Origin: Croceimicrobium sp965228705
GTDB taxonomy: Bacteria > Bacteroidota > Bacteroidia > Flavobacteriales > Schleiferiaceae
Direction of reading: 5' to 3'
NCBI RefSeq assembly: GCF_965228705.1
Contig: NZ_OZ245832.1
Span: 3,038,001 to 3,102,000 of the forward strand
Length of the DNA stretch: 64,000 nt
This document shows positions 17,714 through 25,254 of the stretch, piece by piece. Position 1 is the stretch's first letter. Every line of letters begins with the position of its first letter. The notes beneath the pieces were generated by a model. It was not told the origin of the DNA and searched no databases. It worked only from the letters and a program-made list of their open reading frames with translations. Made by a program: the position numbers and the translations under genes.

Positions 17714-20248
17714 TTAATCAACTAGTATTCGGAAGCTTAGTGCTTTGCTGCCTTTTTGGATTTGCAGAACATAGACTCCTTTAGGAACCTGTAATTTAAG
17801 CTCTTGATTTAAGTTTTCACCTAGTTCTGCTGCCTTTAAAACCCGGCCTTGCAGGTCTCTGAGTTGATAGCTGCTCTGGCGCCATTCCGGACTAATCTCT
17901 AGAAAGAGTCGCTCTTGGCTGGGGATGGGGTATACCTTGATCCCATCTTTACTGAGCTCTCGAATTCCGGTGGTGGCCAAACTAAAACACTCGCTGGTAT
18001 CGGCACAAAAACCATTGTTTACGATCAAGGCAAAATTGCCATCATAATAGGGTTCATAAATTCGACTTTGGGCTCCGCCAACCGGCCTGTTCAGATCGCA
18101 GTCTAGCCATTGATAAGTGGCATTGGGCTCTAAGGCCTGAACTGCCGTTCCATTATTAATGATTTGGTAGCCAACATTAACCGGCGTTAAATCCAGGTCG
18201 AGCAAGATTACCGTATCGCAGCTAAGGCTATCCGGAATATAGTGCTGGTACAAGCCACTTTGATAAAACTTCTCTCCCCAGGAACTTTGGTAATAAGCTC
18301 CACAATAGCTTACAATCCGAATCTCAGAATGTTGCGCAGTTACCTGATGATTGATATAGTAAATGCTGTCGCAGTTTTGTCCGTTTAAGGCCACGCGATC
18401 GCGATGCAAACCCGGGCCGATGTACTGGGTACCGGAAGGACCACGATAGAGCAGGCCGCAGGTGTTTACGTTTAAGGTATCTACATGAGGTCTTTCAACC
18501 GTAATCATGTACTGGGTGTGGGTTGGGCAGCTTCCCATGCCGGTGGTATCGTAAAATGTTCCGGTTTGACTAATAAACTGATTGAGAAGCGGAACATAGA
18601 TGAGGCCAGTATCACAAAATTCAGCATGGTAAATACTGCGTCGAGGACAGTTCAGGCTATCCGTCATCAAAGAGATATTAAAATGCTCTGGAGTGGGGAG
18701 GCCATTCCAGTTTTGGGACCAGCTGCCTCCCGAAAAATGGGCAGGCAAGGCTTCACCGGATTCTCGCCTTTGTTGATAGCGTATGGATAGCGATGGGGCA
18801 TTGGTATTTATAACTTCAACCAGGAGCCAATAATGTCCGGTGTCTACCAATACCGGGCTGGGGAAGCGCACAAAATTACTGGGCAGGGTATCGCTGAAAA
18901 TAGGGCTGGCACCGCTACTAATACCTGCGGTAGGTGAAAAATCAGCATCCGCATAAAAATCCACTTTAATACTATCGCCATTTGGAATTCCAGTACGGTA
19001 ATAGTTTAAGCGCACCCCTTTGATGGCCACTTTTAATTGATTGCTCAATTCGGGGTCTACCTGAGGAAGGTAAAAAGGCACTGCAATTTTATCGATACCC
19101 CCGCTTCCGGATTGAGGTAGGCTTAGCGATTGATAGAGGCCGAAATCTCCTAAGGGTGCCAATAGGTTTTCGGTAATTTCAAAGCCGGCATATTCTATAT
19201 AATGAGGTGCTTGGGCTCCGGTTATCGCATCGCTGTAGACCCAAAAATGCAGATCGTAATTGCTAGCATACCAGGGGAGATCCTGGCGAATAAAAAGGGT
19301 GTCGAATTTGAGTGTATCCCCAGCGGCCAGGGTGCCAATTTTTTGACTTTTACGCAGAATTACCTGTCCTATGCTCGGTGATACCACCGCCATTTTCAGG
19401 TATACATTGGCCTGATTGGCACTGCCATTATTTACTATAGAGGCAGCGGCGATAAAGTCTTTGCCAAAACGCTGGGGAATGGATTTCAGATGATGCTTTT
19501 GCCCTGCATGCCCAAAGAGGGAAACTGAAATGGGGCGCCCGTTTTCGGCCGAAGGGCAAAAGGCCATACTGTTGACAGGGCCATCATGCAGTTCCAAATC
19601 ATCAATCATCCAATAATGGTAGCTCTGGTTTCCAAATGCATCGGTAAAGCGCCCATCAAAGGCGAAGGCAATTACCGCCTGGGAGGCTCCACCTAATTGC
19701 TGACTCAGATTAATCTCCAAAGTATCGCTCGGAGGCGAATAGCTCAAAGCGGAAGGCAGGGGATTAATGAGGATAGAATCACTAAAACTTTGACCTCCAT
19801 CGCGGGAGCAGAGCAGGTAAAGCTTGGAGCTGAAGCAATAGTGCAGGGACAGCATTTTAAGCAGCACATTGGGATGGGCACTTAAGTTGATTACCCCCGT
19901 TTGCAATAAACCACGATGCGGAGCAGGAGCGATGCCAATTCCACGTTGGGTACTACCGCCATTATCCAAATAATCGGAATCGAAAATCATAAAGCCATTG
20001 CTGGCACTAGGGCTATTGATGGGCGGACCGGGAACACCATTCAGTCCGCGGGAATAAGCACCACGACTGCCAATACTCTGGTTAGGATTAGTATTCGCAC
20101 CGCGGTATTCCCAATTGGCCGCTCCATTGCTAGCGGGCTGCGACCAGGTAGAAGGTATGCCATTACTAAAATCTTCGGACCAAATAAGGCTGCTTTGGCT
20201 GATTAAGCTAAAGGGTAGGAGCAGAAGGAAAAGGTGTTTGAGACGCAT
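17714..20248 (-). CDS. T9SS-exported multidomain protein of unknown function (paralog 2)
   Basis: 844 residues with a signal peptide (MRLKHLFLLLLPFSLISQ). The N-terminal module (LIWSEDFSNGIPSTWSQ, NWEYRGANTNP, GSRGAYSRG, NGFMIFDSDYLDNGG) matches the neighbouring protein almost motif for motif, as do the YHYWMIDDLELH end of that module, the Cys/CDS repeats, the YQWLDCD module and the T9SS domain (IKVYPIPSQERLFLEI). The pair arose by tandem duplication and has diverged strongly. Function unknown. The 87-base gap to the downstream paralog shows no hairpin terminator, so co-transcription is likely. It lacks the roughly 20-residue linker seen after the signal peptide of paralog 1. Confidence 0.85.
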   Translation of the reverse strand: MRLKHLFLLLLPFSLISQSSLIWSEDFSNGIPSTWSQPASNGAANWEYRGANTNPNQSIGSRGAYSRGLNGVPGPPINSPSASNGFMIFDSDYLDNGGSTQRGIGIAPAPHRGLLQTGVINLSAHPNVLLKMLSLHYCFSSKLYLLCSRDGGQSFSDSILINPLPSALSYSPPSDTLEINLSQQLGGASQAVIAFAFDGRFTDAFGNQSYHYWMIDDLELHDGPVNSMAFCPSAENGRPISVSLFGHAGQKHHLKSIPQRFGKDFIAAASIVNNGSANQANVYLKMAVVSPSIGQVILRKSQKIGTLAAGDTLKFDTLFIRQDLPWYASNYDLHFWVYSDAITGAQAPHYIEYAGFEITENLLAPLGDFGLYQSLSLPQSGSGGIDKIAVPFYLPQVDPELSNQLKVAIKGVRLNYYRTGIPNGDSIKVDFYADADFSPTAGISSGASPIFSDTLPSNFVRFPSPVLVDTGHYWLLVEVINTNAPSLSIRYQQRRESGEALPAHFSGGSWSQNWNGLPTPEHFNISLMTDSLNCPRRSIYHAEFCDTGLIYVPLLNQFISQTGTFYDTTGMGSCPTHTQYMITVERPHVDTLNVNTCGLLYRGPSGTQYIGPGLHRDRVALNGQNCDSIYYINHQVTAQHSEIRIVSYCGAYYQSSWGEKFYQSGLYQHYIPDSLSCDTVILLDLDLTPVNVGYQIINNGTAVQALEPNATYQWLDCDLNRPVGGAQSRIYEPYYDGNFALIVNNGFCADTSECFSLATTGIRELSKDGIKVYPIPSQERLFLEISPEWRQSSYQLRDLQGRVLKAAELGENLNQELKLQVPKGVYVLQIQKGSKALSFRILVD

Positions 20249-20376
20249 AGGGGAAATTGGGAGGCCCTAAGGTAGGAAGGATGAGGGTATTTTTTGAGCT
20301 ACTTGATTTTCGAGGTGATATTAAGCAGGTTGAAATGGTTACTTTTTCTTTTTGGCTGCTTGTTACATCAGTAGGA

Positions 20377-22143
20377 TCAAAAACTCATGCCAAATAGTTT
20401 TCCTTCATCTCCAGAATCATCAAATTCAACGGCAATCTCTTCATCTAAAAAATGAACTCCAACTGGTAGGTGGTCTTCAATTGAAGTGAAAATGTATTGT
20501 AATCCATTTTTTTCGCACACCTCTCGAACCTTATTGATAAAATTCACTTTCTTTCGATTATCAAGGCTCTCCAACGCCCCATCATGGTAAACAAATCTGA
20601 AGAATGAATTTTTGCTGTAGGCCATTAGCACCGCTAAATCAAAAGCCATACACAGGAATTTCTTATAACTAAACCCTTTACCGTCCGCAGTGATCTCAAT
20701 TTCATCCTCACTTTGGATTTCTGCCCTGTACTCAACATTCCCATTTGAGTTTGTAACAATATATAGAATGGCAGGATTGTTAACGATATATTTGATGATA
20801 TTCCTGAAATTCTTTCTAATTTCTGGATACATTTTATTATCGGAAGCCTCGATTTGTAATTTTATCTGATCTTTAATGTCATCTACCTTGTCCTCAATAT
20901 CCTTTATCGCTTTGTTGAAAACATCTATTTTGTCAATGTTCTTTAATTGCTCTTCAAGTCTGGCAAGTTCAGCTTCAACTTTAGAAATGTCTATTTGATA
21001 CTTTTTAAACTTTCGGAAAGAATCTCGATCACTCAAAACCGAAAGAACTTCTGAGCGTTTTACATCAAGCTCCTTCAAACTTTTGTGTACGTTTTTTAGT
21101 CCCACTGATAATTCTTTGTAGCGGTCAGATAAGTAGTCGGTGCGTTCTTTTGTTATTTTCCGATTGAACTCTTCAAGCTGTTCGTATTCTTTGATTATCG
21201 CGTCTTGAAAAACCAACTTAGCTTCTTCCCAGATTGCTCTAACATCATCGAATTTCTGTATGCTTTCTGTTTTTAGGGCCGAATTTATTTGATCTAATTC
21301 ATATTGAAGGTCGTACTCACGAGAATTAAGTTCTGCAATCTGAGATTCAATATTCTCAACTAAATCTTTATTCAGTTTTCTCTCTCTGTGATAAAAATTA
21401 AAGCTATCGATTTCACCTTGTAGCTCATTCCGTTCGTCCTTTTTTAGTTCAATCGCACCTCTAATTTTATCTAATTCCTCTGGATCAACGGAGAGCTTGT
21501 CTTTAAACTCTTTGATAAGGTCTTTTTGCCTTTCCTTTGCTGATTCTAATTCATATTTATCTCGTAACAGATCACCATCGAAGCCCAGTAAATCGAAAAG
21601 AAACGGCTTCCAATCAACATCCTTACCTGCTGAAAATTTCGCGAGTTGAAAAACATCTCTATAATCTTCTTGGGATCGTAAAAAATATGTTACACTTTTC
21701 CTGTAGGGCCAATTAGGGATTACATCGAAACCAGCTTTTTCCTCAAGATATGCTTTTGCCTTATTGAATGGTAGAGCCGGTTCATCCCAATTTGCCTCAT
21801 CAATAAAGTTTTGATGCTTATTCTCATGAATTTTAAAAGCAATCTTGGTAGGAGTTGCAACTGATCTTTTAATAGTCATATACTCCCCTTCATTCAAAAG
21901 AACTTCTAAGAACAGAACGTGATCTCTAAATTTAACTTCATACTGTTTGAAGATGTGGGATTTGTCTAAAGATTTCAAGAGCAAGAAGTCTATCACTGAA
22001 ATTAGTGTAGACTTTCCAAGATTATGCGAGTCTTTTGACAAGTCTTTTTTTTGCTTGACTTTGGCCAATATAACATTCAGCCCTTCATTAAAGAGGACGG
22101 TTTTAAACTTTTCGTCAGACGAGTATATCTTACTTAGTTTCAT
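20377..22143 (-). CDS. ABC-3C system ABC/SMC-like ATPase (DUF2326 type)
   Basis: 588 residues, very rich in Lys, Glu, Asp and Ile, unlike the flanking genes. The Walker A region SHNLGKST (39-46) is followed by a long coiled coil (about 190-430), with GKGFSYKKF (488-496) at the signature position and FVYHDG (Asp521 in the Walker B position) followed by a D-loop-like ALESLD. This head-coil-head layout is that of SMC/RecN-like ABC ATPases with a C-terminal DUF2326. The ATG overlaps the stop of the small middle gene by 4 bases (ATGA). In ABC-3C systems such an ATPase is thought to sense DNA or invasion and control the effector. That role is taken from the family. Confidence 0.82.
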   Translation of the reverse strand: MKLSKIYSSDEKFKTVLFNEGLNVILAKVKQKKDLSKDSHNLGKSTLISVIDFLLLKSLDKSHIFKQYEVKFRDHVLFLEVLLNEGEYMTIKRSVATPTKIAFKIHENKHQNFIDEANWDEPALPFNKAKAYLEEKAGFDVIPNWPYRKSVTYFLRSQEDYRDVFQLAKFSAGKDVDWKPFLFDLLGFDGDLLRDKYELESAKERQKDLIKEFKDKLSVDPEELDKIRGAIELKKDERNELQGEIDSFNFYHRERKLNKDLVENIESQIAELNSREYDLQYELDQINSALKTESIQKFDDVRAIWEEAKLVFQDAIIKEYEQLEEFNRKITKERTDYLSDRYKELSVGLKNVHKSLKELDVKRSEVLSVLSDRDSFRKFKKYQIDISKVEAELARLEEQLKNIDKIDVFNKAIKDIEDKVDDIKDQIKLQIEASDNKMYPEIRKNFRNIIKYIVNNPAILYIVTNSNGNVEYRAEIQSEDEIEITADGKGFSYKKFLCMAFDLAVLMAYSKNSFFRFVYHDGALESLDNRKKVNFINKVREVCEKNGLQYIFTSIEDHLPVGVHFLDEEIAVEFDDSGDEGKLFGMSF

Positions 22144-22376
22144 TGGAGATACTCTATCGAATCAATTTTTTGATGATATTCAATCTTGCTTAGAGCATAT
22201 AATAGGTTAAGTGATGGCATTAGCAAAGCCAATGCCTTGTCGCCCTTTCTATCTTTAATTGCGTTCTCGATGTCACTTACCCGTACAACCCGATTCTCCT
22301 GCAAAAGCTTCAGAACTTCCGCGCCAACACTTAGAACAGAATTATTGACATCAAGATATTTATGTGGTCTTATCAT
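22140..22376 (-). CDS. ABC-3C system small middle component (MC6-like)
   Basis: 78 residues: RPHKYLDVNNSVLSVGAEVL, then a short winged-helix-like segment (LLQENRVVRVSDIENAI) and LMPSLNLLYALSKIEY near the end. The pattern of an opening P-x-K-x-x-x-x-N-x-S-V-L and a closing L-N-x-L-Y-x-L-x-K-I-x-Y fits the ABC-three-component middle component 6 family, which normally sits directly before a DUF2326 ATPase, as here. It overlaps both neighbours by 4 bases (ATGA), so the three products are translationally coupled. Likely an adaptor between ATPase and effector. Confidence 0.78.
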   Translation of the reverse strand: MIRPHKYLDVNNSVLSVGAEVLKLLQENRVVRVSDIENAIKDRKGDKALALLMPSLNLLYALSKIEYHQKIDSIEYLQ

Positions 22377-23317
22377 TCTTTTGCACCAATATCACATTGC
22401 CAGTACATAAAATGTACGAATACTCTAATTAATCTCCGATAGTCTTTTAACTTCTCAAAGTTTGACTCAAGAATTATTGAAGAGACATGTTCAATGACTT
22501 CGTCAAAAGCGGCAAAATCACTCCGCTTTATAATTATTTTTCCTTGTAAATCACTTATTGTATTGTTATAGAAATTTGCATAATGCAAATTCCGAGGATC
22601 TTTTAAAAATGATTCAATCTTTGCAAAATGTTGAAGGGAGTGTGATTTGATATACTTAAAATATCCCTCTGTTAGTCTATTTAGATTATTCTTATCCTTT
22701 TTGCTTAAATGATCAAATTTCCCGGTAATTTCGGAAGTGTCAATAGCGATGGAGGCTTGCTGATTATGAAACAAAAGTATGACCTCCTGTATGTCTTTCT
22801 CATAAAAGCGGAAGGGAAGGATATACTTTTTAAGATCAAATTGATCCGCAATTTCATCAGTAATATATGTTCCTAACTGCTCTTTACCAATTACATCCAC
22901 ATTTGAAATGCCAACTTCATTTTTTATCCTAGTAATAATTTCATGATCCTTGTTCGCTGGATTTTTTCTGTTTGTGAATAGAAGATAATTATCAAATGGA
23001 TCCTCCGTCATAAGCCTTTTGAGGCGCACTATTTCTTTACTTACAGTACTACTCTTACTCCCGCCTGAAAAGTCAGTATCGGAACAACTTGCAGTGTTAA
23101 CTTCAGTGTGTTTAGCTTGAATAATCCATTTGCCATTCCACGGCTCACTGCTGGAAGGAAATCTTTCTGATTTCCCAGTAAATCGACTATCTCTCCCGCC
23201 GTCCTTGCCATTTGCAAACTTCTTCGCACCAATTCCAAGTATATTTTGACAGACCTTTATCGTAAGGTCTTCAAATTGCTGCCAAAACAGTTTTTCGTAT
23301 GGGAATTCTGAATTCAA
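22373..23317 (-). CDS. ABC-3C effector: PD-(D/E)xK nuclease-like N-terminus plus C-terminal ABC-3C domain
   Basis: 314 residues. The N-terminal 130 residues look like an Mrr-type restriction-endonuclease fold: Glu16 in the first helix (WQQFEDLTIKVC), GKDGGRDSRF with Asp43, and WIIQAKHT with the Gln67-x-Lys69 pair, giving E...D...QxK. The rest (KYILPFRFYEKDIQEVILLF... to VFVHFMYWQCDIG) is helical and is the expected position of the domain that docks to the ABC-3C middle component. The product is predicted to cut nucleic acid when released by the ATPase. The start is 3 bases after the XRE stop. Nuclease activity is inferred from the motif. Confidence 0.78.
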   Translation of the reverse strand: MNSEFPYEKLFWQQFEDLTIKVCQNILGIGAKKFANGKDGGRDSRFTGKSERFPSSSEPWNGKWIIQAKHTEVNTASCSDTDFSGGSKSSTVSKEIVRLKRLMTEDPFDNYLLFTNRKNPANKDHEIITRIKNEVGISNVDVIGKEQLGTYITDEIADQFDLKKYILPFRFYEKDIQEVILLFHNQQASIAIDTSEITGKFDHLSKKDKNNLNRLTEGYFKYIKSHSLQHFAKIESFLKDPRNLHYANFYNNTISDLQGKIIIKRSDFAAFDEVIEHVSSIILESNFEKLKDYRRLIRVFVHFMYWQCDIGAKE

Positions 23318-23320
23318 GTA

Positions 23321-23530
23321 TTATTCTTTTGTGGGAACTAGCAATTCCCGAATATCAACATCTAATATAGCTGCAATTCGCTTTAAGTCTTTCAAATGCG
23401 GTTGCGATTTGTTATTGCACATTGCGGCAATGGTAGTCGGCGTTTTACTCATACATTCTGCCAACCACTTTTGGGATTTTCCTTGAATAACCAGGATTTC
23501 CTTGATGCGATTTATTCTTTCTTCTGCCAT
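23321..23530 (-). CDS. Small XRE/Cro-type HTH regulator of the ABC-3C operon
   Basis: 69 residues with one helix-turn-helix domain: INRIKEILVIQGKSQKWLAE, TPTTIAAMCNNKSQPHLKDL, and RIAAILDVDIRELL. It is the first gene of the operon, directly before the nuclease-like gene, and divergent from the symE-like gene. It most likely represses the shared 167-base control region. This arrangement (XRE at the head of a conflict system) is common, though the regulatory role is inferred. Confidence 0.88.
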   Translation of the reverse strand: MAEERINRIKEILVIQGKSQKWLAECMSKTPTTIAAMCNNKSQPHLKDLKRIAAILDVDIRELLVPTKE

Positions 23531-23597
23531 TTCAAGAGCAATATATCGCTGTTTCCAACATAAATCTCGGTTTCACTTTGACTTTTTAAAGCAAGCA

Positions 23598-23629
23598 TTT
23601 GATTCTTCAAAATGCTTTATGTAAGTTTG
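23598..23629 (+). promoter_or_regulatory. Predicted promoter of the symE-like gene
   Basis: TTTG (23598-23601), a 20-base spacer, then TAAGTTTG (23622-23629), an exact TAnnTTTG -7 box with good spacing. The start codon at 23698 is about 63 bases past the expected start site, leaving room for control in the leader. Confidence 0.55.
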
Positions 23630-23679
23630 ATTTTGATTAATCAATGTGATAAATAGGTTTATGTTGAAATGATTTTGAT
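23628..23679. promoter_or_regulatory. Operator candidates: 12-bp palindrome and repeated 10-mer
   Basis: A perfect palindrome TTGATTAATCAA at 23633-23644 lies at the expected transcription start of the symE-like gene. The 10-mer TGATTTTGAT occurs twice in the same direction, at 23628-23637 and 23670-23679, 42 bases apart (about four helical turns). These are plausible sites for the adjacent XRE protein, but the region is AT-rich and short repeats arise easily. Confidence 0.4.
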
Positions 23680-23697
23680 CGATTTGGTTGAAAAGTT

Positions 23698-23883
23698 ATG
23701 ATTAGATACAAGAAATTAAAGGTTCATCGTAAACATCGTTCTCGAAGATGGGATTATATAACAGTTCCTGAAATAAGGCTTGAAGGGAAGTGGTTAGCAG
23801 ATTTGGGTTTTATGGAGGGTGATATTGTGGAGGTTAAACAACAACCCAATAAGTTAACTATCACGCTAAGTAAAAAGGACTGA
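23698..23883 (+). CDS. SymE-like small toxin / nucleoid-associated protein
   Basis: 61 residues, strongly basic at the N-terminus (YKKLKVHRKHRSRRW), then TVPEIRLEGKWLADLGFMEG and VEVKQQPNKLTITL. The V-P-E-I-R-L-x-G-K-W-L motif followed by an AbrB/MazE-like strand pair is the signature of the SymE family of SOS-linked type I toxins. It is divergent from the ABC-3C operon and separated by 167 bases holding its promoter. An antisense RNA such as SymR was not identifiable. It could be a toxin, a DNA-binding accessory of the conflict system, or both. Confidence 0.8.
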   Translation: MIRYKKLKVHRKHRSRRWDYITVPEIRLEGKWLADLGFMEGDIVEVKQQPNKLTITLSKKD

Positions 23884-23900
23884 GTGAATCTTTACCAAAC

Positions 23901-23926
23901 AAAAAAAGGCACGGAAACCGTGCCTT
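23901..23926 (-). terminator. Terminator after tRNA-Ala
   Basis: 9-bp perfect stem AAGGCACGG / CCGTGCCTT with a 3-base loop (23906-23926), followed on the - strand by a run of seven T (23901-23907 complement). It ends the tRNA transcript and may also stop + strand transcription from the symE-like gene, where the T-run is weaker. Confidence 0.85.
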
Positions 23927-23937
23927 CAATTTTGCTG

Positions 23938-24011
23938 TGGAGCATATCGGAGTCGAACCGATGACCTCTACACTGCCAGTGTAGCGCTCTAGCCAGCTGA
24001 GCTAATGCCCC
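23938..24011 (-). tRNA. tRNA-Ala (anticodon GGC)
   Basis: 74 bases on the - strand. Acceptor stem GGGGCAT / ATGCTCC (one G-U pair), D-arm GCTCAGCTGGCTAGAGC, anticodon arm CTACA-CTGGCAG-TGTAG with GGC at 23975-23977 (complement), T-arm with GGTTCGACTCC, discriminator A. CCA is not encoded. The ABC-3C/SymE island lies directly beyond its 3' end, the usual side for integration next to tRNAs, but no repeat of the tRNA end was found at the far side. Confidence 0.95.
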
Positions 24012-24058
24012 GAAATTTGGGAGGGCAAATATAGGAGAAAATTCGTTTTCCTACTTTT

Positions 24059-25159
24059 TTAGGAAATTTTCTTTTTGATGTAATCCAAATCTACATTCTG
24101 CTCAATCAGATCAATCGCACGCTTAATCTTCCAGGGGGTATCGCGGTTAATCTTCACTTCAATCCGACTCACCTTTAGCACCACGCCATAGGTATCCAAA
24201 TCGGTATGAATTAAAGGTGTTTGGTAATAGTCGATGGCCCGCTGGGTTTCACTGCTAATTTCCCCCTCGCCACAAACAATAATGCCACTCAAGGGCCATT
24301 CTTCAATCGCCAGTTCAGCATTAATGTGTAAGATCTTACCCAGGGTTTCATCCAGGCGGTGGGTACCTACTACCAATAATAGATTATCGCGCTTTTCGAG
24401 CTTGGTGCGATCCAATACCGTTCCGGCTAAAACATCCGCAACCTTATTGCGCAAGGCATGCGAATTGGAGCGCACCGTACCATTTATAGCCTTGCATACG
24501 GTGCTCATTACCGGCCAGGCCAAAGTGCGATCATAAGGCACCATCCCCAATAAAGGAATGCCCTGCGAATTGAGCCATTTTTCGATGTAGGGGCGAATCT
24601 TATCAATCTTTTCCTCCCGCACCTTATTTACGATAACCCCTAAAATGGGCACACCTTCTTCCCGGAATAGGGAGATGCACATATTAATCATGTCAATGGT
24701 AGAGCCCACGCCCCCTTCGGCAATAAAGATTACTTGCGCATCCAGCATTTTGGCCACCTTGGCATTGCTGAGGTTTACCACCGAACCTACTCCGGGATGT
24801 CCGGTACCCTCATGGATGGTAAGCTCTTTACGACTTTCCAAAGCCACTTTGGCCTTGAGGATTTTCTCCGCGTAATTGAAGTTTTCAGGGTGATCGATAA
24901 AATCGGTGGTGGCTCCTGAACCTAAAATTACCGGACTGTGAATTTCGGGATGGAGGTCAAATTGAATGAGATCCGAGAATAATATGGTGTCCTTATCAAC
25001 CTTCAGGTCATTGAGGTCTACAAATTGTTGCCCTACCGGCTTACAGTAGCCAATATCAATCCCCAGGCGTTGCAGGCAATAGGCCAGACCCAGGGTTGAG
25101 GTAGTTTTTCCCACGTGCTGGCGGGAAGCGGCAACGTATAAGGTTTGATACTTTTTCAT
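24059..25159 (-). CDS. BioD-like P-loop ATPase with DRTGG domain
   Basis: 366 residues. The N-terminal half is a dethiobiotin-synthetase/CobB-like P-loop domain: YVAASRQHVGKTTSTLGLAY at the start, GYCKPVGQQ, ELTIHEGTGHPGVGSVVNLS and IFIAEGGVGSTIDMINM. The C-terminal half resembles a DRTGG domain (LLLVVGTHRLDETL, LSGIIVCGEGEISSETQRAI). The same pair of domains forms the N-terminus of long phosphotransacetylases, but here no acetyltransferase domain follows and the protein stands alone. Substrate unknown; a sensory or ligase-like role is possible. Divergent from the dNTPase gene with 95 bases between starts. Confidence 0.75.
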   Translation of the reverse strand: MKKYQTLYVAASRQHVGKTTSTLGLAYCLQRLGIDIGYCKPVGQQFVDLNDLKVDKDTILFSDLIQFDLHPEIHSPVILGSGATTDFIDHPENFNYAEKILKAKVALESRKELTIHEGTGHPGVGSVVNLSNAKVAKMLDAQVIFIAEGGVGSTIDMINMCISLFREEGVPILGVIVNKVREEKIDKIRPYIEKWLNSQGIPLLGMVPYDRTLAWPVMSTVCKAINGTVRSNSHALRNKVADVLAGTVLDRTKLEKRDNLLLVVGTHRLDETLGKILHINAELAIEEWPLSGIIVCGEGEISSETQRAIDYYQTPLIHTDLDTYGVVLKVSRIEVKINRDTPWKIKRAIDLIEQNVDLDYIKKKIS

Positions 25160-25254
25160 GCTTAGGCTTTAATCAAAGCTAAGAAGCATTTCTTGATCTG
25201 ATTTCAAAGGGCTGGAAAATTTGCCGATAACAAAAAGCTCCCGACCTTTAAGCC

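Noticed and set aside
20249..20376. Search for a duplicated tRNA-Ala 3' end as attachment site of the island
   Set aside because: No copy of the T-arm or acceptor sequence was found by eye in this gap.
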